From Neocallimastix lanati (nom. inval.) (taxonomy: Eukaryota > Neocallimastigomycota > Neocallimastigomycetes > Neocallimastigales > Neocallimastigaceae), in the NCBI GenBank assembly GCA_016946835.1, contig JACVTC010000335.1, positions 1 through 43,287 of the forward strand: 43,287 nucleotides of DNA, given 5' to 3'. Under the pieces are notes generated by a model. It searched no databases and was not told the DNA's origin. It was given only the letters and a program-made list of their open reading frames with translations. This document shows, in pieces, positions 9,016-20,281 of this stretch; position 1 is the stretch's first letter, and each line of letters opens with the position of its first letter. Made by a program: the position numbers and the translations under genes.

Positions 9016-9855
9016 TGGTAAAGAACGAACATATAATGGATTATTAATTAGAATTTCAACTTACTTTAGAATCCATTATATTATTCTTTACTTAATATTA
9101 CTTTACTATATTTTCTATACTAAAATATTTTCTAAATATATTTATTTTTTTTATATTTTTATTAAAAGTTTCTAAAATATTATCAATAATTTTATATTTT
9201 TATTATTAATATCAATATCTATAATTTAACCTTAAATTTTATTATTTTATTAAAGTGTTTATTATCAATATTAATATTTTATTTTTATTTTCAAATATAT
9301 TATTATATTATTATTATATTGTATCAATATTAAACTTGTATTCTTTTTAGTATTTTATTTTATTTTTAAATTGATTATTTTATATTTTTATTCCCCACAA
9401 ATAAAATCAAATCTTAATTGATTAATAATAAATATTAAATATATTATAGTTTTTAAATTTATTTTATATAAAATATAAGAATATTATATTAACATTCTTG
9501 ATTAAAATAACTTTATTTTTCTGTAAAATCTTTTTAAATTTTGCTTGTTACTTTTCGTATATATTAAATAATTTAGTTTTAGTATATGAAAAATAATATA
9601 AAATTATATAAACAAAATTTATTAAAATAAAAATACTTATGAATTAGTTAATTTAAATTAATATAAAATTTTAAGTAATTAGTAATAGTAAATATTTTTT
9701 TTTTAAATATGATAATAAAATGTAGAAAGGCTTTACATATTTATTTTTTTTCAAAAAGTATAAATAAGTGAAGTTTTTCAATAATTAAAATGTAGACAGA
9801 AAAATATTAAAAATAAATAATTAAATAAAATTCTAATAAAACCCGAACCATAACA
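9016..9855 (+). repeat. Element A 3' LTR
   Basis: This is the second LTR copy, 840 bp, with its TATA box at 9759-9766. Compared with the 5' copy it has one base change (GCTTG versus GTTTG) and six single-base length differences in A/T runs, all in the last third. Confidence 0.95.
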
Positions 9856-9859
9856 TTTT

Positions 9860-10411
9860 TGATGCAGTATTTAAATAAAAAGAGAATATTATCAAGAAAT
9901 AAAATTAAATATAATAAATAATTAGTTAAATTATATATGTATATTATAATAATAAATAGTAATATAAAAATTATTAAATTTATTTAATTAGTTAATAGCC
10001 AATAGGATTTAATTTATAGTAAATTAGAAATTAGAAATATAAAAGAAAAATTATTATAATTCTTTAAAAAAAAAAGGAGGTTTTTTTATTTAAAAAAAAA
10101 AAAAATAGAGATAAAATTGGTTAAAATAAATATATTTGGGGAATATATTTATTTATCAAAAATTTTAATAGTAATAAGTTAGTTAGAAATAAATAATTAA
10201 TAAGATCTTTAATAACATTTTATTATAAAATTTGTATTACGACATAAATAATTTAAATAAATAAATAAAACGACAAAACTATAATTTTTTTTATATTTTG
10301 TTTTAATATTAACGTGTATTGTAATTATATATTTTTATATTAGAATATATTTTTATTTAATACAATCTTGCTAACCACAAAAACATTGATACTTATAAAA
10401 ATAACGTATCA
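9860..10411 (+). repeat. Element B 5' LTR
   Basis: 552 bp, beginning TGATGCAGTATT and ending CGTATCA. It matches 17826-18377 with no difference that I can see. Confidence 0.95.
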
Positions 10412-10416
10412 AAATT

Positions 10417-10434
10417 TGGCGCCCAACGTGGGGG
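10417..10434 (+). other. Primer binding site of element B (Lys-type)
   Basis: TGGCGCCCAACGTGGGG starts 5 nt after the LTR. It agrees with the primer site complementary to the 3' end of the tRNA-Lys(1,2) class used by many retroelements. The host tRNA is not in the window. Confidence 0.8.
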
Positions 10435-10580
10435 GAAAGCAAGATCAAATAAATTAATATGAAAATAATAAGAAAATTATAATTACAATATAATTATCAT
10501 AATAGAATACTTTTTTTTTATATATAATCTTTCATTTATTTTTTCTTTTTTTTTTTTATCAAGTAATTATTTTTTTTACA

Positions 10581-11897
10581 ATGTTTGACGCTACTAAACT
10601 GCAAAGGAAGCTACCACATCTGGCTGATTATGGAAAAGATGTAGACAGCTGGATGACCGACTTTGTTAAGATAATGGAGCTTTATGATATAATGGAACCA
10701 AGGCGAATTTTTATTTGGGTAAAGGAAGCTGTGGAAGAAGATATTCAAGGAGCGTTACAATCATTGGTAGTCAGACGAGGGGATGAAATGAGATATCCCA
10801 CATTTAAAGAAATTCAAAATACAATTGAAGAACATTTGCACATTACAGAAAATGATAAATGTGCAGTTCTCAAAACAATACAAATAAATCAAGAAGAATC
10901 AATTAAAAAGTTTAATTACAGATATAAAAAATTATATAATAAACTCAGTTTAGAATATAGAAGACTTATATCTGTAAAGGACTACACGAATGCTATTAGC
11001 TCCCGTGTATTTCCATGCTCAAGAGTTATGGTTGCAGAATGTGATACAATAAATGAGGCGTGTAAAATTGCAGAAGTAGCTGAGGAGACTGAAAAAGAAA
11101 TAGCAAATATAAATCAAAGAAATGAAATTAATAATATGAGGAATCATATTATGTTTACTCAGAATCAGCCGGATAATAGCTTACTAATGCGACATCCATT
11201 CTACGAAAACTTACAGTTAAATCAATTACCTATGAACCATAATAATAATATATTCCAGGAAAGAAATAATTGGAATTCTAAATCTAGATTATGGAACAAT
11301 AATAATAATTTCAGAAATTCAAATTATGTATATCACATGAGTAATCCATATAATAATCCAAATTATTACTTGAATAATAAAAATGATATTAATAAAATGA
11401 ACAATGGAAATTTTACAAATCGTTATAATAGTAGATTTAATTATAATAAATTTTGGCACAGTAATAATATTAATCAATATATGAATAATAATAACAAATA
11501 TAATATGAACAATATGAATAATAATCAGCCATCCAATGAAATAAGAGACAATAAGATGAATCATTATTTAAACAATTTGAACAACAATATTAATATAACA
11601 AATAATGATAAAGAACATGACAACCAAATGTTTAACAATAATAAATTTAATACAAATAATATGATTCAATCCTTTAATTATCAAAATGGAAATAATCACA
11701 ACAATGGGATAGAAAATAATAATGTCAGTAATACATTAGTAACTAATAAAAACTCAATTAACAACAATAATAACAACCATGTAAATTGTTACCGTTGCAC
11801 AATGAATGGACATAGAGCTTCAGAATGTCCTTATACATTTAAGCAATTGGCTGAATTGGAAGAAAAAGGATTGCTCAATAAACATTTAAACCAATAG
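10581..11897 (+). CDS. gag: Element B Gag, Asn-rich
   Basis: This is a 438-residue Gag starting at an ATG shortly after the primer site. Residues 1-185 are the capsid-like part (VDSWMTDFVKIMELYD, IQGALQSL, YRYKKLYNKLS, TINEACKIAE). Residues about 215-400 are an Asn-dominated low-complexity segment. The C-terminus has one CCHC knuckle, C-Y-R-C-TMNG-H-RASE-C. The long Asn tract is unusual for Gag and reflects AAT/AAC repeat expansion in this genome. It ends NKHLNQ with the slippery heptamer directly before the stop, so pol is made by -1 frameshifting. Confidence 0.9.
   Translation: MFDATKLQRKLPHLADYGKDVDSWMTDFVKIMELYDIMEPRRIFIWVKEAVEEDIQGALQSLVVRRGDEMRYPTFKEIQNTIEEHLHITENDKCAVLKTIQINQEESIKKFNYRYKKLYNKLSLEYRRLISVKDYTNAISSRVFPCSRVMVAECDTINEACKIAEVAEETEKEIANINQRNEINNMRNHIMFTQNQPDNSLLMRHPFYENLQLNQLPMNHNNNIFQERNNWNSKSRLWNNNNNFRNSNYVYHMSNPYNNPNYYLNNKNDINKMNNGNFTNRYNSRFNYNKFWHSNNINQYMNNNNKYNMNNMNNNQPSNEIRDNKMNHYLNNLNNNINITNNDKEHDNQMFNNNKFNTNNMIQSFNYQNGNNHNNGIENNNVSNTLVTNKNSINNNNNNHVNCYRCTMNGHRASECPYTFKQLAELEEKGLLNKHLNQ
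11885..11891 (+). promoter_or_regulatory. -1 frameshift slippery site, element B gag/pol
   Basis: T TTA AAC lies in the gag frame, followed by CAA and the TAG stop. The -1 frame is open from 11888 and is the frame of pol. Confidence 0.8.
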
Positions 11898-12000
11898 ATG
11901 GGAGAAGGACAACTTCCATTAACCAAACCAATAAAATAATATTCAAAAATAATGACTCATATAATAATAATAATAAAACAATGTTCAAAAATAACGACTC

Positions 12001-12032
<32 letters not shown>

Positions 12033-15000
12033 TAATGACAATGGTAGACGATCAAACAATATTACCTATAATTAATAATAATATTAAAGAAAAACAAAAA
12101 TGTAATGACCTTAATATAAACAATAATAGTAACACTACACAAAATACATTAAATAGACCAATTGAAATTATAGCAGCCGCTACTCGAAATTCAAGAAATA
12201 AATTAAACAAACATAATGAAAAGCCATACAATAGAAAGGAAGTGAGATTTAATTTAAAGGACAATCCAAAACCAATACAAACGGCAGCTATGAGTCATAA
12301 TAATATTAATAATAATACTAGTGATAATAAAATTAGTACTAATAATAGTATTAATAATAATTATAATAATAATATTAATAATAAAAATAATATCGATTAT
12401 AGTAATACAAATGCTAATAATAATTATAATAATATTAATAATCATAAGAATAATAAGAATAATGAATATGAAAACAATAATAAGAATAATAATAATAAAA
12501 TTAATCATAATATAGACAATTATAACGATAATGCGAATAATGATAATAAAAATAATAATACTATAGATAATTATAATAGTAATAATGATTTTAATGAAAA
12601 TAAGGAAAATAATACTTACGACTATTTTAAAGAAAATACTGTCACCAATAATGATGATAATACTCATAACAATACAAGCAATACCCAAAGGGTTGAACGA
12701 GAAGATATAGAACCTAATGAAGATGTAATTATGATAGAAGAATCTGAAGATGATGAAGATAATGATGCTGATAAAGAAAATTATAACTCTAAAAATTATA
12801 ATAATATTTTACCTGGTAGATCTAAGAATTTTAATAATATAATTAAGGAAAACCCGGATATGGTCTCTAATAGTGAAAATCGTAAAACAGAAAAACTAGA
12901 ATATCTTGATCCTTCCTTTATAACAGAGAAAAATATTCGAAATGTTAAAGGTAAAAATAGGGAAGAAAAAATCAAAGATATAAAAAATAAAGCTAAGAAA
13001 ATAAATACCGACATTGAGCAAAGTGAAACTTCTTTTAAGAAACCTGAAAAACACATCAAACTTATGGAAAAATTTGGTGATTATTATATTCAAGATTTAA
13101 TAAAAGAAATTGCATCAACTGATGTAATAACAAAATTAGTTTACCTTTTAGATCTTTTTCCAAAATTCCGTACAGAATTTTTAAAAGCTTTAAAATTAGC
13201 GCCTAAACAAACAATAACAAATGTGATGACGGTTATCACAAAACATAAAATAATTAAAGTTTGCGGTAAAGTAGAAAATAATGACTGTGAAATATTTTTA
13301 GATACGTGTGCTAGTGTCAACTTTATCACACGTTCTGCTTTAAATAAATTAAAAATCAACAAACCTTCTATTGGTAGAATTTCTGAAACAATATTTCAAG
13401 CGTACTCTAATTCTTCAACAGAGAGTGATATCTATGACTTACAGATTTCTATTGGTAGTAAAACTTTTAATGAATATTTCAGAGTAATAGAAAAGGATGA
13501 TATTTTCGATATCTTAATTGGTGTTGATTCTCTAAAGAATAATAGATTTGATATTAACTTAGTAGATGATACTTTATATTATATTGATGAAAATAATAAT
13601 TACATTAAACTAGCAGATCTATTTTATGATATCAATCTTAATAATACTTACAAGGATGATGAGGATATAGAAAAACATCAAAATACAAAATCTGAACCTT
13701 TTTTATTAACAATTACAGTTACCAATGATAAAGAAATTACGAACACTAATGAATTACCTAACACGAAAGAACATTTAATTAACGAAATAATATCTTCTGT
13801 TCCTAATAAATTTAAAAATAAAATTAGTAAATTATTTTTTAAATTTAAAAATGTAGTTGCAATTAAAACAGATGATTTAGGAAGGTCAAAATTATTACCT
13901 CACAGGATTGAATTAATTCCAAAATCTTCACCCATAAAGTTAAAAGCTTACCGTTTATCCAAAGCGCAAACAAAAGCTCTAAAGGAAATTTTGATTAAGC
14001 TAATAGAAAACAAACTAATAGAGCCATCCTACTCTTCATGGGCATTTCCAGTAGTACTAGTTCCAAAGAAAAACGGCGACTGGAGAATGTGTGTCGACTT
14101 TAGGGCTTTAAACAATATAACTATTAAGGATTCCTATGCTTTGCCCTTAATTGATGACATATTAATGTTTATTGGAAAGAACGCTAAAATACTCTCTACT
14201 ATTGATCTTTTTTCTGGTTATCATCAGGTTCCAATGAATCCTGATGATAAAGATAAAACAACATTCACAACGATGTTTGGAAACTATAAATTTTGTGTGA
14301 TGCCGTTTGGGCTATGTAATGCACCGGCTACATTTCAACGTGAAATGAACCGGATTTTTTTTGACTTGATTGGAGTATGCTTATTTGTTTACATTGACGA
14401 TTTAGTAATATTTTCTGACTCAATTGAATCACACATTACTCATCTTACTAAAGTATTCCAAATCCTAGCAGACAATGGTTTGAAAATAAACTTAGAAAAA
14501 TGTTCTTTTTTCAAAGAAGAAGTAGTCCTTCTTGGTCATGTATTATCCACAAAAGGTATTGCCCCGATTCCTGATAAGATTAAAGTTATAATTAACTGGC
14601 TACCCCCTAAAAATATCACTCAACTTAAATCATTTTTGGGAGCTGTTGGTTATTATCGGAAATTTATTAAAAATTTTGCTCAGATTGCAAATCCTCTGTT
14701 TAACCTCTTAAAGAAAGATGTACCGTATGAATGGTCCGAAAAGTGCAACATAGCCTTTGAAAAATTAAAAATGTCACTAACGGTTGCCCCTATTTTAACT
14801 CCTCCTGATTATTCTAAACCATTTATTATCCGAACAGATGCTTCCAGAGATGGACTTGGTGGAGTACTTCTCCAAACAAATGAAAATTCAATTGAAATCC
14901 CCATATATTTTGAAAGTAGAACTCTTTCCGCTGCTGAATCTAATTATAGTGTTACTGATTTAGAAGGCAAAGCAATATTTCATTGTGTTAAAAAATTTAA

Positions 15001-15850
15001 ACCCTATTTTAGTGGAAGCCCTTTTACCACTATCGTTTATACAGACCATAAACCCTTGGTTAGTATATTTGCTAATAGAGAGCCTTCAAATAATCGCCAC
15101 CTTAAATGGGTTACTGAACTATCAATATTAAATGTTCAAGTCCAATTTCAAGAGGGGAAGAAGAACGTTATTGCTGACGCTTTATCTAGGTTACCTACAA
15201 AAGAAATACATGAAAATAAAGAAATATTAAATGCATTAGTAAACAATGATGTTTTATCCAATAATAGCAATGATAGTATAAATAAATTTATGAATGAATT
15301 TATAAATAAGAGAATTATAAATATTGATGGTGTGGAATATCTTAAACAAGGAGAACAACTGAGAAGAATAGTTCACAACAAAGAAGAGAAGCAAAAATTA
15401 ATCGAAGAAGCCCATGGTCTAGGCCATGAAGGAGCTTATAAAACTTATAGCAGACTGAAGAGGGATTACTACTGGGGAAATATGAAAAAAGATATACAAA
15501 TACTAATAAAATGTTGTCATAAGTGTCAAACTTGTCGACCACAAAAATTAAATAAATATACCGAAAATATTGCAACTGTACCTGAATATCCTTTCTCAAG
15601 AGTTGGGTTGGATCTAATAGGACCGTTACCTATAACAAATAAAGGTAATAGATATATAATTGTATTAGTAGATTATCTTACCAAATGGGTGGAAGCAGAA
15701 CCCTTACAATCTGCCGAATCTCAAGATGTAATAAATTTTCTCAAGAAAATATTTGCACGACATGGTGTTCCTGAAATTTTAGTTACTGACAATGGTCCAC
15801 AGTTTACTTCCGATAAGACAAAAGCATTTTTGGACCTTAACGACATGTAA
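11888..15850 (+). pseudogene. pol: Element B Pol, main part, interrupted in integrase
   Basis: The frame is open from the slippery site; the first ATG in frame is at 11981. Residues 1-270 after that ATG are mostly Asn-rich low complexity with an acidic stretch. Then come a protease with FLDTCAS (13301, Cys for Gly), a reverse transcriptase (WRMCVDFRALNN, TIDLFSGYHQ, VMPFGLCNAPATFQ, YIDD near 14390), RNase H (RTDASRDG, DLEGKA, TDHKPL, IADALSR) and integrase with its zinc finger (GHEGAYKTYSR, CHKCQ) and the first two core aspartates (LDLIGPL, VTDNGPQF). The frame stops at 15850, just before the catalytic Glu region, through a small indel near 15840-15850. The rest continues in another frame. 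Because the LTRs are identical, this is a recent loss or an assembly error. Confidence 0.88.
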
Positions 15851-16434
15851 ATTATGTAGCAACCTATCACCCCTCGTCTAATGGAGAAGTAGAAAACAGA
15901 AATAGGGAAATAGGTAAGTATCTCAGGTTACTCGGAGAAGAGGATTCGCAGTGGGACGAAACACTTTATAGTGCTCTTTGGGCTTTAAGAACGTGCAAGA
16001 ATGAAGTTACGAAACACAGCAGCTTTGAATTGTTGTATGGTCGGAGAGACTTACAACCATTCGAACTCACTGTTAATGTCGAATCCAAAAATGACTGGGA
16101 AGACGAAGAAGAATTTTGGCTGAGGAAATTTATTAACCATGACCGTTGGATCCGTGAAGCAATAAAGAACATTGAAACAGCAAACAAGTTGTGGGAAGAT
16201 CGTAGAAAACAAATAAAAAGAATGAGAGCAAAGTATAAGCCAGGTGATCTTGTTTTGGTCAAATTGTTCAACAGAAAGAAGCTGGATCCGTTTTTCACAG
16301 GCCCACTAAAGATCGTAAAACAAGAGTTCAATACAGTAACAGTTTGCGATCCAGTAACTGGGGAAGTTGCTGATAGGAACATTCATTTAAAAAACATTAT
16401 TCCATATTTCACAGAATTGAATTTAGAAGAATAA
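15844..16434 (+). pseudogene. pol: Element B Pol, C-terminal integrase part
   Basis: This is a continuation of integrase in the next frame, without its own start. It has the core Glu region (SNGEVENRNREIGK), SALWALRT, SSFELLYGRRD and the C-terminal GPF/Y module (FTGPLKIVKQEFNTVTV), ending HLKNIIPYF. The same blocks follow directly in frame in A, D and F, so this is the displaced end of one gene rather than a separate one. Confidence 0.88.
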
Positions 16435-16451
16435 GGATACATATATATATA

Positions 16452-16494
<43 letters not shown>

Positions 16495-16499
16495 AACAG

Positions 16500-16542
<43 letters not shown>

Positions 16543-16682
16543 TAAATTATATTGAAACTTCAAAACCTCAAAATTGAAATTTCAAAATCTGAATTTAAAA
16601 CTTATAATTTTGAAATTTATTTTATTCATTACTTAACATTTGATAAATTTTATCTTAAAAAAAATAAAAAAAAAAAATAAAA

Positions 16683-16739
<57 letters not shown>

Positions 16740-17555
16740 ATAATAATAATAATAATAATAATTATATATAAGAACTGATTATATTAGATATAATAATAAA
16801 ATATATAAACATAGATAGTATAGATAGTATAATTAACTATAATATAGACAATATAACGTAATAGATAGTATAATAATATAAATATTATATATTGAGTAAA
16901 ATAATAAAATATTAATAATATAACAAATAGATAGTATAATAATATAAATATTATATATTGAGTAAAATAATAAAATATTGATAATATAACAAATAGATAG
17001 TATAATAATATAAATATTATATATTGAGTAAAATAATAAAATATAGATGAAATAACAAAAAGATAGTATAATAATATATATTATTAACTAAAATAACAAA
17101 ATAGATAGTATTATAATATAAAATAATATGAATGTTATAGATAGATATAATAATATAATAATATATAAAAATAATAATAGTATATATTTTAAAACCATAG
17201 GTTCAACACTAAATTAAGACATTGATTCAAAAGATTATTTTATTTTTTTTAATTGTAATTTTATTTGGATAATAATGATTATAATACATATTAATGATAA
17301 TTAAAAAAATACATGGCGAAAAGAAAATAATGTGAACATAATGAGATTTGACAAAGAAATTTGACGTTATAAATTCTAAATTATACGATATTTCCAAATA
17401 TATATATAATTATATAACAAATGGTAACAATGAAATTAAATCAATTAATAAAAATAATTATTGAATGTAATTATCAATTTAAATATGTAATCATCAATTT
17501 AAATATATTATAATAATAATAATAATAACAATAATAACATAATATACATACCTAA

Positions 17556-17593
<38 letters not shown>

Positions 17594-17704
17594 CCATGAA
17601 TAAGACATTTACATTGATAAACTTCACATGTTCAATGAATTAATAATTGACCAATAAAATAATAATAATTCATATAAAATTTTTTTTTTGAACAAAGATT
17701 AATT

Positions 17705-17737
<33 letters not shown>

Positions 17738-17784
17738 CTAGCAAATTTAAATGGATTTATATATATATATATATATTTTTTTTT
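16435..17784. repeat. Low-complexity region between pol and PPT of element B
   Basis: About 1.35 kb without coding potential. It holds A-runs near 16454-16492 and 16685-16738, (AAT)n tracts, a 66-bp tandem repeat of roughly 3.5 copies at 16861-17110 (unit starting ATAGATAGTATAATAAT) and a further A-run near 17560. In A, D and F the pol stop lies within about 25 bases of the polypurine tract or LTR, so this block is an expansion specific to B. Confidence 0.75.
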
Positions 17785-17786
17785 AG

Positions 17787-17825
17787 GACTTCAAGGGACG
17801 AAGTCTAGGCTAAGCGGGGGCGTCT
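17787..17825 (+). other. 3' hairpin and polypurine tract of element B
   Basis: GACTTCAAGGGACGAAGTC (17787-17805) forms a 6-bp stem and 7-nt loop. It is followed by TAAGCGGGGGCGTCT, the plus-strand primer, directly before the 3' LTR. The identical 19 nt are found at the end of pol in element F. Confidence 0.7.
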
Positions 17826-18377
17826 TGATGCAGTATTTAAATAAAAAGAGAATATTATCAAGAAATAAAATTAAATATAATAAATAATTAGTTAAATTAT
17901 ATATGTATATTATAATAATAAATAGTAATATAAAAATTATTAAATTTATTTAATTAGTTAATAGCCAATAGGATTTAATTTATAGTAAATTAGAAATTAG
18001 AAATATAAAAGAAAAATTATTATAATTCTTTAAAAAAAAAAGGAGGTTTTTTTATTTAAAAAAAAAAAAAATAGAGATAAAATTGGTTAAAATAAATATA
18101 TTTGGGGAATATATTTATTTATCAAAAATTTTAATAGTAATAAGTTAGTTAGAAATAAATAATTAATAAGATCTTTAATAACATTTTATTATAAAATTTG
18201 TATTACGACATAAATAATTTAAATAAATAAATAAAACGACAAAACTATAATTTTTTTTATATTTTGTTTTAATATTAACGTGTATTGTAATTATATATTT
18301 TTATATTAGAATATATTTTTATTTAATACAATCTTGCTAACCACAAAAACATTGATACTTATAAAAATAACGTATCA
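17826..18377 (+). repeat. Element B 3' LTR
   Basis: 552 bp, the same as the 5' copy, followed by TTTT. Confidence 0.95.
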
Positions 18378-18432
18378 TTTTTGTGTAAGAATCTATAATT
18401 ATTTTTAACAAAATAATTATATTTTCTTAGTT

Positions 18433-19167
18433 TGTCGAAATTACAACTGAATTAAATTTCAATTTCAATTAATTTCAATTAAAATTATTAAAAACAAAAT
18501 AATTAATAAAAATTTATAATTCATTAATTATTCTTTAAATTTTATTTATTTTATAATATTATAAGTTATTTGATCATCTTAGGACCAGCTTAGGCCTACT
18601 GATTCTAATGATATCATATTAAACTTAAATATTATTAATAAATAAAATATTTATTAACATGAATCATTTGGTCATGTCATCCTTGATTCATAAATTAATG
18701 TTTATGTATTAATTTATGTTATATTGATTTAATTAATTATTAATTATTAATTACTATATTAAATATTTAAATTTAATATTATATTATATATATTAGCTAA
18801 TATATTAGATTAAAAAATATAATTTATTTATATTAAACATATTCTTATACTAAATATTATTATTATCAACTTTATATTATTATTATCAATATTCTCAAAC
18901 CTACAAAGTATAAAAAGAAAATTCAAATTTATCTTTTTGTCCTTTGTAAGGTTATAGTTAACCTATTATAATATAACTATATATTTTTATTAATAAATAA
19001 AAATTTTTATCATATCAAACCAATTATTAGTTTTAATTAAGTGTTAAATTAACAAATTTAACTTTATAACTCTTTTATTTTAGTAATTTACTTATATCTA
19101 TATAGTTATATTATATAGATATATCAACCTGATTCCTCGTTAAATTCAACCTGTTTACTTTTTAACA
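18433..19167 (+). repeat. Element C 5' LTR
   Basis: 735 bp, matching 24739-25473. TATAAAAA lies at 18909-18916, and the predicted transcript start, about 18946, begins GTAAGGTTAT. Confidence 0.95.
18909..18955 (+). promoter_or_regulatory. Promoter and probable transcript 5' end of element C
   Basis: The TATA box at 18909-18916 is followed 37 nt downstream by GTAAGGTTAT (18946-18955). That sequence is the exact reverse complement of the 10 nt directly after the LTR, so the start is inferred from both spacing and complementarity. Confidence 0.6.
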
Positions 19168-19177
19168 ATAACCTTAC
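19168..19177 (+). other. Self-priming primer binding site of element C
   Basis: ATAACCTTAC immediately abuts the 5' LTR and is complementary to GTAAGGTTAT at the inferred mRNA 5' end. It does not begin with TGG, so a tRNA primer is unlikely. This arrangement is the one known for Tf1/sushi-type elements. Confidence 0.65.
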
Positions 19178-19201
19178 CTTAGAAAAGAGAATCACCTTGA
19201 T

Positions 19202-20281
19202 ATGTCCCTTTATAATAACGTGTGGGCAAACTCCTATCCTGACTTTGCTCCTATGTCGGAAGTAAATAAGCTAAGAACAGACGCTCAGATTACTGTCTCT
19301 GAACTGGCAAAAGATGCAGAAGTTACATTCTTATCAAGAGAAGATTTTAATAAATATAATGAAGATCTTCAAAAGAAACTTTTTACTTTAAATAGGGATA
19401 ACAAGAATATCATAAAACAACTTTCTTCTATTACCAGCATTTTAAATCAGAAATTCGATTTTATTCCTAATGTTAATGCTTCTCAAAATCAAGATGATAA
19501 CGCTTCTATATCAACAAGAAGAGAGGCAGACAATGATGTAATAATGAGGAATACTATTCCCAATACACTTCAAGAAGTCCCAGAACCTGGATTTTTCACT
19601 GGGGATACTAAGGAAACCGATCTCTTTTGTCAGCTCTGTGAAGATACTTTTAAGACTTATCCTAACTGTGAATCTACTATGGATGTAAAAATTAATTATG
19701 TTAAGTCACGCTTAAGAGATGGTGCTCGTAATTGGTATTATGCCAAATATAAAGATAGAAGTCCAGCAACATTAGAAGAATTGATTAAAGAATTAAGGAA
19801 AGCTTTTAATAATGTTGCCAGTAAGAAATTAGCCATGATCCAACTCGCAAAAATTTCTCACACATTTGGGAAAATTAATGATTATATTGATGAATTTCGA
19901 ACCCTTACAACATGTTTGAATTGGAATGAAGAAGCTTTAGTTTTATTCTTTTATAATGGATTGCACCCAAGGTTCCAGGAAGAAATAGAAAAAATGGATG
20001 AATTTCCTTCTGATCTTAGTACTATTTATACTAGATGTATTCTTTACGAAAATTCCTTGAAATCTAAAGGTCAATTAAAATCTAATGGTAATAAAAATTT
20101 AAAGAAAAAGCCTTCTAATGTCCACAATAACAACAACAACAATAATAATAAATATAATAATAATAACAATTATAATAAATATTATAATAATAATTATAAT
20201 AAAGTCCATAATAATAATAACTTTAATAAAATTAATAATAACAGTAATAATAGTACAAATAATAATAATTCAAAAAACTAA
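19202..20281 (+). CDS. gag: Element C Gag
   Basis: This is a 359-residue Gag starting at an ATG only 34 bp after the LTR. The capsid core (residues about 125-290) carries the Ty3-type signature PGFFTGDTKETDLFCQLCEDTF, INYVKSRLRDGARNWYY, ELIKELRKAFNN and FYNGLHPRFQEEI. The N-terminus is helical and coiled-coil-like. The C-terminus is Lys- and then Asn-rich (poly-N interrupted by K, Y and H) and has no CCHC zinc knuckle, so RNA binding probably relies on the basic tail. It ends in SKN at the slippery site. Confidence 0.9.
   Translation: MSLYNNVWANSYPDFAPMSEVNKLRTDAQITVSELAKDAEVTFLSREDFNKYNEDLQKKLFTLNRDNKNIIKQLSSITSILNQKFDFIPNVNASQNQDDNASISTRREADNDVIMRNTIPNTLQEVPEPGFFTGDTKETDLFCQLCEDTFKTYPNCESTMDVKINYVKSRLRDGARNWYYAKYKDRSPATLEELIKELRKAFNNVASKKLAMIQLAKISHTFGKINDYIDEFRTLTTCLNWNEEALVLFFYNGLHPRFQEEIEKMDEFPSDLSTIYTRCILYENSLKSKGQLKSNGNKNLKKKPSNVHNNNNNNNNKYNNNNNYNKYYNNNYNKVHNNNNFNKINNNSNNSTNNNNSKN
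20272..20278 (+). promoter_or_regulatory. -1 frameshift slippery site, element C gag/pol
   Basis: A AAA AAC lies directly before the TAA stop of gag. The -1 frame is open from 20275 through the whole of pol. Confidence 0.8.

Larger units (their letters stand above)
837..9855 (+). mobile_element. Element A: Ty3/gypsy-type LTR retrotransposon
   Basis: Element A is about 9 kb, bounded by LTRs of 844 and 840 bp that start TGGTAAAG and end CATAACA. In order it holds a primer binding site, a leader of about 2.3 kb, gag with a CCHC knuckle, a -1 slippery site, pol (protease, reverse transcriptase, RNase H, integrase), a polypurine tract and the 3' LTR. No clean target duplication is visible: the left flank reads TTTTTAA and the right flank TTTT. 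The LTRs differ by one substitution and six single-base indels in A/T runs. The pol N-terminus is broken by frameshifts. It belongs to the same lineage as D, sharing primer site, leader module, gag and pol. Confidence 0.95.
9860..18377 (+). mobile_element. Element B: Ty3/gypsy-type LTR retrotransposon
   Basis: Element B is an 8.5-kb element with two apparently identical 552-bp LTRs (TGATGCAG...CGTATCA), flanked by TTTT on both sides (9856-9859 and 18378-18381), a likely 4-bp target duplication. It holds a Lys-type primer site, an Asn-rich gag, a slippery site, an Asn-rich pol with one frameshift in integrase, then 1.35 kb of low complexity, a hairpin, a polypurine tract and the 3' LTR. Confidence 0.95.

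Noticed and set aside
12052-13362. Several minus-strand ORFs opposite B pol
   Set aside because: They are Ile-rich shadows of AAT/AAC Asn codons and carry no recognisable domain.
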